DNA of 64,000 nt from Singulisphaera sp. GP187 (GCA_945861245.1 CAMAUE010000003.1:1-64000); one strand, 5' to 3'. Positions 27,874 to 37,842 are shown, counted from the stretch's first letter. Numbers and translations are program-made. The notes: generated by a model from the letters alone, not told the origin.

Positions 27874-30522
27874 CTAACGCGTCGAGCCGAAGAACACCGC
27901 GTTGTAGAAGAAGCGCTGCAGCGTCGGCGAATAGGCGCGATACGTCGGGTCGTCAGCGAAGGCGATGATGTGTCCTTTCCCGAGCGATTGGTACAAGACC
28001 AACGGCTTGCCGGGCAGGGCCTTCAGCGTTTCCGGCCAGCAGTAGCCGCTGACGAGCGGGTTCTTGTCGTCAGCAAAGGTCACGAGATTTTTTCCCGCGG
28101 TCTGTTTCAACGGTGTGAAGATGTTGTTGCCGTTGAAGTAAAGCACGGGGTTTTTGCTCGATCCCCACGTGACGAAGTGATCGTCGTCAACGGTGGCCTT
28201 GAGGAAGACGCCGGGCACTTCGAGCAACTGAACGCCGTCGGCCTTGTCTTTGTCGTCATTTTTCTCGCCATTCACTTTGCGTTTTTCGAGCTTGCTGGCG
28301 ATTAGGTTGACCTTGTCGCTGGATGCCCATTTCGCCGCTCCGCCAACGAGGACCAACGTCCCGCCGCCGTGGACCCAGTCTTTCAGGCGGCGAACGGTGT
28401 CTTCGCCAGGTGCGTCGGCGCCGGTGTAGTTTCCGTTCGGCACTACGCAGACGTCGAACTTGGTCCAATCGACCGCCGGCAGCGAACGCCCCGCAACACG
28501 TATCACGGGATAACGCCAAACCTGATCGAAAAGATACCACGAATGCCCCACCGCGTAAGTAGCCGGGCGATCGAACATCAACAGAATCCGCGGCGGCTTG
28601 ACCCAGTGCACATTCGGCCCGCCGAGGCTTGCGCCTTCATCGACGAACGCATTGTTCACGGAATGCGCCGTGATGCCATGCTTCTTCGCGGCGGCATCGA
28701 CGGCGTCGTGCAGGCCTTGCCCGTTCTCCGCGACCCGCAGCAGCAACGACCCGCGTGGGAAACTCACGCCGTTGACGCGCGTTGGCTCAGCGAACACATG
28801 AACGCGCAACCCAGCATTCAACCAGCCGCAGAGTGCGGGCAACACGTTGTCGTCGTCGCCATCGACGAGGTAACCGACCCGTGCCTGCTTCCCGGCCCCG
28901 ATGAGTTTTCGCTCGACCGTGTCGTCCGTGATCGGTCGGCTCGCGATTTCGGTCTTCTCCTGGATCGCCAGGCAGGGCACATCAAATGCGAGCGGCAACG
29001 ACCATGCCGTCGAATCGTAGATCTCGTCCGGCAAGCCGCGCTTAACGCGTTCCTCTTGTCGTTTGATGTAGTCGGCGCCCATGTCCTGATGGCGTTCGAG
29101 CAGCGTCAATGCGAGGCGTGAAGCAGGCTGATTGAGCGGAACCAGGTAGCTGCCGGCCGGCACGTCGTGTATCTGTGCCTTCTCGCTAATCGTATCCGCG
29201 GCGTTGACCTTCGCGCTCGCCGTGACGCGATGCACGTCAATGCCGTTCTTGCGCAGCATGTTCGCCAACGCCGCAGCGCGGGCTGGCCGCTTGCCTTCGA
29301 GCAGCACGAACGCGCGGATCGGCCCGGTTTCGCCGAGCTTGACGCTATCAGCGTTGTTGCGATAGTAGTCGAGTAACAGTTGTTGACGATTCTTGGCAGC
29401 GGCTTCGAGCGTCGCCAGGCCGCTGATGTAATGATGCCTGACGCCATCGTGATAGTAGAGCTTTGTCTCGTCGTTCTTGCGAATGACGCGCCCGCGCACG
29501 CCGGCTTGCTCCCAAAGGATGCCGATCGCGCCGTGCATGATCGGCCAAGTCGAGCCGTACTGCGGGCCGAACGAATCGAACATTTCGCGCGTGGTGTAGG
29601 CGAATCTCTGGCGATCGAAATGCTCGGCGTGCACGCGGCCGATCTTCAGATGCCAATCCTTTTGCCGCTTGAGCGTGTGCGGGTTGTATGGCTCCGTCGA
29701 GGGATCGAAGAAGAATGTACTGTTCGCGCCCATCTCGTGGGCATCGACAAAAATTTGCGGCTTCCAACGCAGAAAGGCGGCAACACGGGCGACCGATTCT
29801 TGCTGCGTTTGTAAGTACCAATCGCGATTCATGTCGAAGAGGTAGTGGTTTGACCGGCCACCCGGCCAACGCTCGATACGATCGGCGGCGAGCGGGTTGT
29901 CCTGGTCGAAGTTGCCACGCAATTCACGATGAAAGCCGACGAAGCGGTCACGGCCATCCGGGTTTTGCAACGGATCGATGATGACGATCAGCTTGTCGAG
30001 CATCTCGCGCGTCTCGGCTCGTTTGTCGGCGAGCAGGTGATACGCGGTCATCAGGGCAGCGTCGGACGGCGACGTCTCGTTACCATGCACGCAGTACGCG
30101 AGGAAGACGACGGCCGGCGCCTTGTCGGCGATCGCTGTCGCTTGTGGTTCGGAAGTAATGCGCGGATCACTGAGTGCGAGGTTCTGTTTGCGCAGCGATT
30201 CGAGTTGCTTGAGATTGTCCGGTGAGGTGATGATGAGATTGTAGAGCGCCTTACCCTGATAGCTTTTGCCATACTGCACAAGCTGGCATCGATCTGGCGC
30301 CGCCTTGGCGAGAGCGTGAACGTAGCGCTCGATCTCGGCGTGGCTCGATATCTCCGCGCCCCAGCGATGGCCGACGGCCTCGGCAAGCGTCGGAATCTTC
30401 GGATCGGCCTGCACGTCGGGATGCGGCAGCAGCCAGGCGGGGTCTTGGCGATTGTCCTGAGCGTTTGCAAGCGGCGCGATGAGAGCGATGACGATGAACG
30501 TGCAAATGAAGTGACGAATCAT
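27874..30522 (-). CDS. M14 family zinc carboxypeptidase, secreted
   Basis: VVFLAYCVHGNETSPSDAALMTAYHLL (HxxE), NPDGRDRFV, QIFVDAHEMGANSTFFF. Confidence 0.88.
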   Translation of the reverse strand: MIRHFICTFIVIALIAPLANAQDNRQDPAWLLPHPDVQADPKIPTLAEAVGHRWGAEISSHAEIERYVHALAKAAPDRCQLVQYGKSYQGKALYNLIITSPDNLKQLESLRKQNLALSDPRITSEPQATAIADKAPAVVFLAYCVHGNETSPSDAALMTAYHLLADKRAETREMLDKLIVIIDPLQNPDGRDRFVGFHRELRGNFDQDNPLAADRIERWPGGRSNHYLFDMNRDWYLQTQQESVARVAAFLRWKPQIFVDAHEMGANSTFFFDPSTEPYNPHTLKRQKDWHLKIGRVHAEHFDRQRFAYTTREMFDSFGPQYGSTWPIMHGAIGILWEQAGVRGRVIRKNDETKLYYHDGVRHHYISGLATLEAAAKNRQQLLLDYYRNNADSVKLGETGPIRAFVLLEGKRPARAAALANMLRKNGIDVHRVTASAKVNAADTISEKAQIHDVPAGSYLVPLNQPASRLALTLLERHQDMGADYIKRQEERVKRGLPDEIYDSTAWSLPLAFDVPCLAIQEKTEIASRPITDDTVERKLIGAGKQARVGYLVDGDDDNVLPALCGWLNAGLRVHVFAEPTRVNGVSFPRGSLLLRVAENGQGLHDAVDAAAKKHGITAHSVNNAFVDEGASLGGPNVHWVKPPRILLMFDRPATYAVGHSWYLFDQVWRYPVIRVAGRSLPAVDWTKFDVCVVPNGNYTGADAPGEDTVRRLKDWVHGGGTLVLVGGAAKWASSDKVNLIASKLEKRKVNGEKNDDKDKADGVQLLEVPGVFLKATVDDDHFVTWGSSKNPVLYFNGNNIFTPLKQTAGKNLVTFADDKNPLVSGYCWPETLKALPGKPLVLYQSLGKGHIIAFADDPTYRAYSPTLQRFFYNAVFFGSTR

Positions 30523-30548
30523 GGGGTGTGCCTCGGTGTTTCACGAAT

Positions 30549-30605
30549 TGCCGCTTGCGGCTTAGCGCTCGCAAGGCGCTAGCTGAGCGCTAAGCCGCAA
30601 GCGAC
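30549..30605. repeat. Family B palindromic repeat
   Basis: GCCGCTTGCGGCTTAGCGCTCGC ... TGAGCGCTAAGCCGCAAGCG. Confidence 0.9.
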
Positions 30606-30629
30606 AACTCGTGATTCCAAATTTCAAAT

Positions 30630-33257
30630 CTACTTATTCGCGCCCGCTTGAACGATGCCATTGAACAATAACTTGAACGTCCCGTGCGGTTGCGCGCGGA
30701 ACAATATCTGTGGGCCGTACATTACGAATCGCCCGCGGCCGACGTTCGTTTCAAAGACCGCGACGCCGCCTTCGAGCCGCTCCTGGCCCCAGGCCCAGCC
30801 GCTGCGCAACGGTTCCTTCGTGTCGAACCAGGCGACACGCCGAACCTCGCTCGAGGCGGCTTTGTCGGACAATCGAAACGTCGGGCTGTTCGCGAACATC
30901 ACGTCGGCGGCCTCCGGCATGCCCCACGCCAACGGCTGGGTGTTGTCGATGCGCACGCGCAGAACCGATGTAGGCACGTAGTATTTCGCGGCGGTCGGTG
31001 GCACACCATTGACGGCGAGATGATCGGCGATTGGCAAGCCGAACGAAACGCCGAGGTTTGCCGCACTGCTGCCGATCGCGAGCACCGTGCCGCCGGCGTT
31101 CAGAAATTCACGCAGCGCCGGAGCCGTGCTGCTCACGCTCGCGCCATCGACGAAGATCAGCACGTCGAACTTCGCGCGGAGGTTGCCCTGGTCCAACTCC
31201 GGCGTGAACACGACCTCGAACGGGAACTCGAAACGCTCCAGCAACCAGCGTGTCCATCCCGATGGCATCGAGCCGCCGACACGATCCCAGAGACCAAGGC
31301 GCACCGGTTGCAGCTTGACTGCTTTCCTGCCGGGCAATTCCGACGTGCCGATGAAGCTCGTGCCGAGTTCCGCCGCGATCTTTTGCAGACGAGCAATCGT
31401 GTTTTCCGAGCGTGGAATGTAAAATAGGCCAGGACCGGAGGTCGTGTCCTTGCCTTCAAACGGTTCGTTCAAGCGGCGCACTTCGTCGCCCATTTTGAGC
31501 AAGCGGTTGACGGCGAGGAAGCTGTCGTTGGTCCGCGTATTGAGGAAGAAGCCGACTGCCCCCTCGACATTGACGACGTTACCCAGCGGCGGTGGAATCT
31601 CGCCGCTCAACGCCTCGAATGGGCCATCGAACGCCTCGATGATGCGGTCAAACTTCACGCCCATCTGGTACGCCAGGGTCCAGCCGGCCATATCATAGGG
31701 CGGCGTCGGCGGAGCGCCGGGAAAAGCGAAATCGTTGGGATGATCCTGTGGCTCGAACATGTCAAGCACATGCGCGCGAAACGGCTGGGCCGATTTCACG
31801 ATGTACGAACCCCGGCCATACTTCTTCCCGGCTATCTCGAAGTCGGCCTTCGCGCGATGCACCGTCACGCCGGTGCCGATGAGCGTGTTGATGAATTTCG
31901 TCGCGGTCAGGAAGTCATGTTGGGCGGTGGGGATGACGTAGCCGCGCGGATCGCGCTTGGCTGGGTCGCGGAAGTAGCGTGTGAATTCCTTGGCACCGGC
32001 GAGGCCTTTGGTCGCTCGCGCACCGGCCTTGGCGGCCTCGACCATTTTCGGCGTCACCGTCCAGGTGTCGGTGTTGCCTGCTTCGATTGCGCGATTACCC
32101 ATGAGCCAAATGTTGTACAGCAGGTGTTCGCGATTGCGCGAGGCGTAATCGAGCACCGCCTTGTTCGCCGTCACGGAATAATCGACGGACTGTCGAAAGT
32201 GCCACTTTCGCGGCGTCACTGGCAGAAGGAAATCGCCTTTGGGCAGGAGCAACGCCGGCTTGAACGGTACCGACATCGGCGTCGGATGGCCGATCGTTTC
32301 GCTCAACAGGCCGATCATGTTGTGGTAGTATGTCGTCGTCCGCAGGCCGCCGTTGTACCACGACGAAAAGTTTGCGCCGGAGCGACAGGTCACACCTGGC
32401 TTGCCCTCGGCAATGAACCGCTCCATCATGGCGGAACCGACGCGCTCGACGCCGTTCGTCACCAGCGGATCGATGTTGTAATTGACCGGATCGCGAAACG
32501 GCGGAATGAACATCACCGTCCCCGCGGGACTCGACTGATGGTGGTTGTACATGATCTGTGGATACCACTCGCGATACAGCACGCGATTCATGTTCTTCGT
32601 TTCCGCCTGCGTATTCGCATAAAAATCGCGGTTATTGTCATGGCCGACGTACTTCTGATAAAGCCTCGGCAGCCCCGCATAGGTACGTCGCGCCTCGTCC
32701 TTTTCCTTCATGTACCAATCGACGACGAGGTCCATGCCATCGGGATTAGCGTGCACGCAGAGGATGATGACATCGTCGAGGATGCGGAGGGTCTCGGTAT
32801 CGTTGGAACTGAGGAATTGATAGATCGTCTCCATCATCATCTGGGCACAGAGCGTTTCGGTGGCGTGCAGACCGGCGTCGAGCCAAACCACCGCTTTGCC
32901 TTCGAGCGCGAGCTTGCGGGCCTCGGCCTGCGTAACGCCATCCGCTCGCGCGAGCTTGGCGGCGATCGCGCGATAGCGGTCGAGGTTCTTGTGGTTTGTC
33001 GGCGAGGTCAGGATGCCCATGAGTTGGTCGCGGCCTTCCTCCGTGACGCCGATCTTGGTGAGCTTGAAGCGATCGGATTCTTTCGCGAGCTGCGTCAGGT
33101 AGGCCGAGTATTGCTTGTAATTCGCGAGTTGATAGTCATCGCCAATGTTGAAGCCGAGAAACTGCTTCGGCGTCGTGATCGGAATCGGCTGGGCATGCGC
33201 AACCTGCGCTGCGGACAAGAGAATGACTGCGAGAAAAAAACGTGCGACATGCGGCAT
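30630..33257 (-). CDS. M14 family zinc carboxypeptidase, secreted, paralogue of the downstream gene
   Basis: VVWLDAGLHATETLCAQMMMETIYQFL (HxxE), NPDGMDLVVDWYM, PQIMYNHHQSSPAGTVMF. Confidence 0.88.
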   Translation of the reverse strand: MPHVARFFLAVILLSAAQVAHAQPIPITTPKQFLGFNIGDDYQLANYKQYSAYLTQLAKESDRFKLTKIGVTEEGRDQLMGILTSPTNHKNLDRYRAIAAKLARADGVTQAEARKLALEGKAVVWLDAGLHATETLCAQMMMETIYQFLSSNDTETLRILDDVIILCVHANPDGMDLVVDWYMKEKDEARRTYAGLPRLYQKYVGHDNNRDFYANTQAETKNMNRVLYREWYPQIMYNHHQSSPAGTVMFIPPFRDPVNYNIDPLVTNGVERVGSAMMERFIAEGKPGVTCRSGANFSSWYNGGLRTTTYYHNMIGLLSETIGHPTPMSVPFKPALLLPKGDFLLPVTPRKWHFRQSVDYSVTANKAVLDYASRNREHLLYNIWLMGNRAIEAGNTDTWTVTPKMVEAAKAGARATKGLAGAKEFTRYFRDPAKRDPRGYVIPTAQHDFLTATKFINTLIGTGVTVHRAKADFEIAGKKYGRGSYIVKSAQPFRAHVLDMFEPQDHPNDFAFPGAPPTPPYDMAGWTLAYQMGVKFDRIIEAFDGPFEALSGEIPPPLGNVVNVEGAVGFFLNTRTNDSFLAVNRLLKMGDEVRRLNEPFEGKDTTSGPGLFYIPRSENTIARLQKIAAELGTSFIGTSELPGRKAVKLQPVRLGLWDRVGGSMPSGWTRWLLERFEFPFEVVFTPELDQGNLRAKFDVLIFVDGASVSSTAPALREFLNAGGTVLAIGSSAANLGVSFGLPIADHLAVNGVPPTAAKYYVPTSVLRVRIDNTQPLAWGMPEAADVMFANSPTFRLSDKAASSEVRRVAWFDTKEPLRSGWAWGQERLEGGVAVFETNVGRGRFVMYGPQILFRAQPHGTFKLLFNGIVQAGANK

Positions 33258-33393
33258 GGCGGGAACTCCAGCGATAGCTCAACGTGCGACCAAGAGAAGT
33301 ATATCGCCGCTCGATGCATCGACCAACGGACCGCGTCGGCGAAATCTGGTACAATCACTAGACCCCCAACACGCGTTTCGCGGAGACCTCTCC

Positions 33394-34782
33394 ATGCTGT
33401 TTTCAGGACGTATCGGCAAAGGCTTCAGTCGTCGCGAGTTCCTCCAGGTTGGCGGAGCGACTGCGCTTGGGCTGACTTTGCCGGAATTGCTTCGCTTGAA
33501 AGCCAGCAACTCCCTCACCCCCAACCCCTCTCCCGGGGGGCGAGGGGAGCAATCGCCCGGCTCGGCTCGCGCGGTCATCTTTCTTTGGCTCTGGGGCGGG
33601 CCATCGCAACTTGACACGTGGGATCCAAAGCCAAACGCATCCGCGGAGTATCGTGGGCCTTTCTCATCGATTAACACACGGGTCGTCGGCACGCGCATTG
33701 GCGAGCTTTTTCCGCAGATTGCCGAGTGGACCGATCGACTGTCGATCATCCGCTCGCTGCATTCCACGTCCAACGATCACGGCGTCGCCGGCACGGTTGG
33801 GCTTACGGGCAGCTCAACGGGAAGCGTCAATCTGGGTGGGGCATCGGCGGCGGGCAGCGTCAGGCCGTGTATCGGCTCCGTTGTCGCTCGGGCCAAGGGG
33901 TTCCGCTCGGAGCTGCCGCCGTTCATGGTCGTTGGCGGGCGTTTGCATCAGGGCAAACGCGCGATCGCTGGTGAAGGTGGAGGCACGCTCGGCGCCCTCT
34001 ACGATCCGTTCCGCCTCGTCTATGATCCCGAGCGCGGCACGCAGATTCCCGCCCTGCAACTACCGGACAATCTTTCGCCAGCCCGCTTACAAAATCGCCA
34101 GCAGTTGTTGCAAATGCTATCGCGTGGCCGCTCGCTCGATACCGGCAGTCAACGCACGATCGACGACTATCGGGCTCAGGCTTTGGCGCTATTGACATCG
34201 CCGGATGCGAGCCGAATGTTCGATCTCTCGCGTGAACGTCCCGAATTGGCGGATCTCTATGGCCGCACGCGGTTTGGCCAATCGTGCTTGCTCGCTCGGC
34301 GATTGGTCGAGCATGGCGTGCCGTTCGTGCAGGTCAACTGGAGCGATCACGTCGAAGCCGAGGAGGACGCAGGCGACGGCGGTTGGGACAATCACTATCG
34401 CAATTTTCAGCTCATGCAAGACCGCCAGGCCCCGTGGTTGGATCAGACGCTGCCGGCACTGCTCACGGACCTGCAAGAACGCGGCATGCTGCAATCGACG
34501 CTCGTCGTCGCCATCGGCGAGTTTGGCCGTACGCCAAGAATCAACGACAAAGCGGGCCGTGATCATTGGGAACATTGCTACAGTGCGTTGATCGCCGGCG
34601 GCGGTGTCCGAGGCGGACAGGTCATCGGCGAGAGCGATGCCCGAGCAGAACGCCCTCGCTTGCGCCCTGTCACACCGGCGGACTTGGCGGCGTCGATCAT
34701 GCATGCAGTCGGCGTCACCAGCGAGCAATCCGCGACGCTCGGCATCAACATGGGCGGGCAGGTAATCTCTGAGTTGTTTTGA
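33394..34782 (+). CDS. DUF1501 domain protein (Tat-exported) carrying an in-frame palindromic repeat insert
   Basis: SRREFLQVGGATALGLTLPELLRLKASNSLTPNPSPGGRGEQSPGSARAVIFLWLWGGPSQLDTWDPKP. Confidence 0.92.
   Translation: MLFSGRIGKGFSRREFLQVGGATALGLTLPELLRLKASNSLTPNPSPGGRGEQSPGSARAVIFLWLWGGPSQLDTWDPKPNASAEYRGPFSSINTRVVGTRIGELFPQIAEWTDRLSIIRSLHSTSNDHGVAGTVGLTGSSTGSVNLGGASAAGSVRPCIGSVVARAKGFRSELPPFMVVGGRLHQGKRAIAGEGGGTLGALYDPFRLVYDPERGTQIPALQLPDNLSPARLQNRQQLLQMLSRGRSLDTGSQRTIDDYRAQALALLTSPDASRMFDLSRERPELADLYGRTRFGQSCLLARRLVEHGVPFVQVNWSDHVEAEEDAGDGGWDNHYRNFQLMQDRQAPWLDQTLPALLTDLQERGMLQSTLVVAIGEFGRTPRINDKAGRDHWEHCYSALIAGGGVRGGQVIGESDARAERPRLRPVTPADLAASIMHAVGVTSEQSATLGINMGGQVISELF
33512..33550. repeat. 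Intragenic palindromic repeat encoding LTPNPSPGGRGE
   Basis: CCCTCACCCCCAACCCCTCTCCCGGGGGGCGAGGGGAGC with CCCCTC/GAGGGG arms. Confidence 0.85.
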
Positions 34783-34798
34783 AGGGAGACGCAGAGCT

Positions 34799-35041
34799 AT
34801 GACGACACTGGACATCCAACAAGTTGCCGGTCACCTGACCGAGATTCTCGACAAACTTCCTCCGGGCGAGGAAGTCATCGTGACTCGCAATGACCAGCCG
34901 ATTGCGACGATTCGAGCAGCCGAGCCAGCTCAGCGAAAGCACCGACGAGCACCACAGTTTGGCACCATGCGAGGCTCCATTCTGTACATCGCGCCGGATT
35001 TCGACGAAATACCAGAGGGTTTCGAGGAATACCTGCCATGA
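34799..35041 (+). CDS. Type II antitoxin, Phd/YefM-like
   Basis: MTTLDIQQVAGHLTEILDKLPPGEEVIVTRNDQPIATIRAAEP; PIN toxin directly downstream. Confidence 0.8.
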   Translation: MTTLDIQQVAGHLTEILDKLPPGEEVIVTRNDQPIATIRAAEPAQRKHRRAPQFGTMRGSILYIAPDFDEIPEGFEEYLP

Positions 35042-35048
35042 GTTATTG

Positions 35049-35423
35049 ATGGACACCCATACGCTCTTGTGGTCCGTTGAACAACCGGCAACGATTAGCG
35101 TACCAGCAATGGCAGTTCTCCAAGATCCAAATAATGATCGGTACGTAAGCGCCGCCACCGTCTGGGAACTGGCGATCAAGGTCGGTCTTGGCAAGCTAAA
35201 ATTGTCGAAGCCTTACCGGGCGTGGATCGAAGAAGCGATTTATGATCTCGCAATGGAAATATTGCCAGTCACCATCGAATATGCAGATTTCCAGGCCACG
35301 CTGCCTCCGCACCACAGGGATCCGTTTGACCGAATGATGATCTCGCAATCGCTCGTTGACAGCATTCCGATTGTCAGTATCGATGCAGTATTCGATTTGT
35401 ATGGCGTTGCTCGCATTTGGTGA
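35049..35423 (+). CDS. PIN domain toxin (VapC-like)
   Basis: MDTHTLLWSVEQPATIS...YVSAATVWELAIKVGLGKLKL...LPPHHRDPFDRMMISQSLVDSIPIVSIDAVFDLYGVARIW. Confidence 0.88.
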   Translation: MDTHTLLWSVEQPATISVPAMAVLQDPNNDRYVSAATVWELAIKVGLGKLKLSKPYRAWIEEAIYDLAMEILPVTIEYADFQATLPPHHRDPFDRMMISQSLVDSIPIVSIDAVFDLYGVARIW

Positions 35424-35441
35424 GATTTTGAGGATTGACGA

Positions 35442-36569
35442 ATGACCACCCCCACCGAAATCTACTCCCCCGGGCTTGAAGGCGTTATCGCCGGCGAAAC
35501 GGCGATCTCGACCATCGCCACCGGACTGCAGTATCGCGGCTATCCGGTCGGCGAATTGTGCGAGCGCTCTACGTTCGACGAAGTTGCCTATCTCTTGCTG
35601 CACGGCGATCTGCCGACGCGCACGCAGCTTGGCGAATTCAACGCTCGGCTCGCATCGGCACAGAAGTTGCCTGAAGTTCTGAGCGAGCTACTTCGCAAGT
35701 TGCCGAAAAACGCCGTGCCGATGGATGTCGTGCGAACGGGTGTCAGTATCCTGGCGAGCTACGACGCTGACCTGCACGACAACAGCAAGGCGGCGAATCT
35801 TCGCAAAGCCGAACGATTACTCGCTCAGATCCCGCTGATCATCACGGAGGCGTTTCGCGCGACCAAAGGCCTTCCCGTGATCGCGCCGAAGCCGAATCTT
35901 GGTTTTGCGGCGAACATGCTGTACATGCTGCGCGGCACGGCCCCGGATGCGTTCGACACGAAGGCGTTTGACGTTTCGCTGATCCTCTATGCCGAGCACG
36001 AGTTCAACGCTTCGACGTTTACCGCGCGCGTCGTCTGCTCGACGGAGTCGGACCTGCATTCGAGCGTCACGGCGGCGATCGGAGCGCTCAAAGGCCCGCT
36101 GCATGGTGGGGCGAATGAGAAAGTGATGGACCTGCTTCTGGCGACGGGCGGACCGGACATGGCCGAGGCGTGGATTCGCTCGGCATTGGCGAGCAAGGCA
36201 AAGGTCATGGGCTTCGGGCATCGCGTTTACAAGGCCGGCGATGTGCGTGCGCGAATTTTGAAGGAATACGCGAAACAGGCTTCCGAGCGTGCAGGCACAC
36301 AGCAGTGGGAGATCGCGGCGGAGACTATCGAAAAGGTGATGGAGGCCGAGAAGAAACTGTACCCGAACCTTGATTGGCCCGCCGGTCGGCTGTATCATGC
36401 GATGGGGCTTGAGGTGCCGTTGTACACGCCGTTTTTTGTGGCATCGCGCATTACCGGTTGGTCGGCCCACGTAATAGAACAACTGGAGCACAATCGCATC
36501 ATTCGCCCGCGCAGTCGATTCATCGGGCCTGCGGAGAAGCCGGTGACGCCGATCAACGAGCGTGGATAA
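35442..36569 (+). CDS. Citrate synthase / 2-methylcitrate synthase family
   Basis: LEGVIAGETAISTIATGLQYRGYPVGELCERSTFDEVAYLLLHGDLPT; LYAEHEFNASTFTARVVCSTESDLHSSVTAAIGALKGPLHGGANEKVM. Confidence 0.93.
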   Translation: MTTPTEIYSPGLEGVIAGETAISTIATGLQYRGYPVGELCERSTFDEVAYLLLHGDLPTRTQLGEFNARLASAQKLPEVLSELLRKLPKNAVPMDVVRTGVSILASYDADLHDNSKAANLRKAERLLAQIPLIITEAFRATKGLPVIAPKPNLGFAANMLYMLRGTAPDAFDTKAFDVSLILYAEHEFNASTFTARVVCSTESDLHSSVTAAIGALKGPLHGGANEKVMDLLLATGGPDMAEAWIRSALASKAKVMGFGHRVYKAGDVRARILKEYAKQASERAGTQQWEIAAETIEKVMEAEKKLYPNLDWPAGRLYHAMGLEVPLYTPFFVASRITGWSAHVIEQLEHNRIIRPRSRFIGPAEKPVTPINERG

Positions 36570-36634
36570 CCAGGAAAAACCTCGCTTCCGGTCGGAGGCG
36601 GGCAGATGTCGCAATATTCAAGTGGGAGCTAACA

Positions 36635-37369
36635 ATGATCCCGTATCGTCTGTCACTTGGCGTGGGAGCGTTCTTTATCGCCGCCGTACTCGGTTGTGGT
36701 GCCGATCCGGGTGATAAGTTGTCAACAACGACGACGGTCCCACTGAAAGAAGAGAAGCAGCTTGCCGAGGAGACCAAGAAGGTCAAGCTCGGCAAAAACA
36801 TTACGCTGGAGATTCAGGGCAAGAAAAAGCGAGTCCTCGTCGAGGCGGAGGTTTGTTTGCGTGAAGGCATATTGGAGCAATTGCTCACGCGCAAACGGAC
36901 CAAGGAGCATGAGGCCGCTTTGGCAGCCGACATCGACGTTCGCGATCTGCATCTCGCCTTGACGCTCGCCGGCGCTGATGCCGGGAAGACTGTGCAGTTC
37001 AGGCCAAAGCTTGTCGCGCCGTCAGGTACGGCAGTCAAAGTATTCCTGGAGTACAAAAAGGACGGGAAGGTGTTGCGCGTCCCAGCTCAGGAATGGATTC
37101 GCAATATCAAAACGAAGAAAGACTTTCACGCCGACTGGGTGTTCGCGGGCAGCATTTTCATTCCCGATCCGCTCGATAAGACGAAAAAGCCCTACTACGG
37201 CGCCAACGATGGCGACGTGATTACCGTGGTCAACTTCGAGTCAGCATGCCTCGACGTGCCATTCCTGAGCACGAAGGACAACGACGACCTCTTCTTTGAG
37301 GCCCATACCGCGCGAATACCGCCGTTGAAGACGCCCGTCACGGTGATCTTGGAACCGCAGACGAAGTAA
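36635..37369 (+). CDS. Lipoprotein of unknown function
   Basis: MIPYRLSLGVGAFFIAAVLGCGADPGDKLS lipobox. Confidence 0.7.
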   Translation: MIPYRLSLGVGAFFIAAVLGCGADPGDKLSTTTTVPLKEEKQLAEETKKVKLGKNITLEIQGKKKRVLVEAEVCLREGILEQLLTRKRTKEHEAALAADIDVRDLHLALTLAGADAGKTVQFRPKLVAPSGTAVKVFLEYKKDGKVLRVPAQEWIRNIKTKKDFHADWVFAGSIFIPDPLDKTKKPYYGANDGDVITVVNFESACLDVPFLSTKDNDDLFFEAHTARIPPLKTPVTVILEPQTK

Positions 37370-37405
37370 ATTTAGATTCGATCTAATGTATGCTTTGAAC
37401 GGCTA

Positions 37406-37500
37406 GATTTGTCCGATCCATTGTATGGTGGCACAAACATTCTTGTCTGTGTTTGCGGTTTACACAGACAAGAATGTCTGTGCCACCAATGCGACAAATC
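37406..37500. repeat. Family G palindromic repeat (GGTGGCACAAACATTCTTGTCTGTG // CACAGACAAGAATGTCTGTGCCACC) with outer GATTTGTC/GACAAATC arms
   Basis: About 25-nt inner arms with one mismatch, plus outer 8-nt arms. Confidence 0.9.
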
Positions 37501-37536
37501 CAACCGTGTGAAGTATAGTACGAGGCTCCGCGTTGT

Positions 37537-37686
37537 ATGGTTTTCGATGTCCGTAGGCTCCCTTCGGTCATCGATCGGCTTATGGCGTTGCTGGACGATC
37601 TGGAAGAGCGTTTCCAAACAGACCTGCTTATCCCATTCATCGCGACGGCGCGTTCGTTGAAGGAAGTGCGGAACCATCTGAGTTGA
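37537..37686 (+). CDS. Possible 49-aa small protein
   Basis: Manual translation: MVFDVRRLPSVIDRLMALLDDLEERFQTDLLIPFIATARSLKEVRNHLS*; below the track's 60-aa cut-off. Confidence 0.35.
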   Translation: MVFDVRRLPSVIDRLMALLDDLEERFQTDLLIPFIATARSLKEVRNHLS

Positions 37687-37842
37687 CCTCGCCCGATGCG
37701 CGAAACAATCCTCTTCTCCCGAGCATCCGACAACGTCGGAACCGATAATTAATTCCGGTCGATCCCTATTTCTCCTGTCCATTCCTCGCTAAACTAAGAT
37801 AACCGGCGACAATCATTCCCGACTTCAAATCACGGTGCCGAC

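Noticed and set aside
31740-33614. 624-aa plus-strand ORF opposite the M14 peptidase
   Set aside because: Antisense shadow ORF in GC-rich DNA; Arg/His/Val-rich translation without domain features, while the opposite strand encodes a clear M14 protein.
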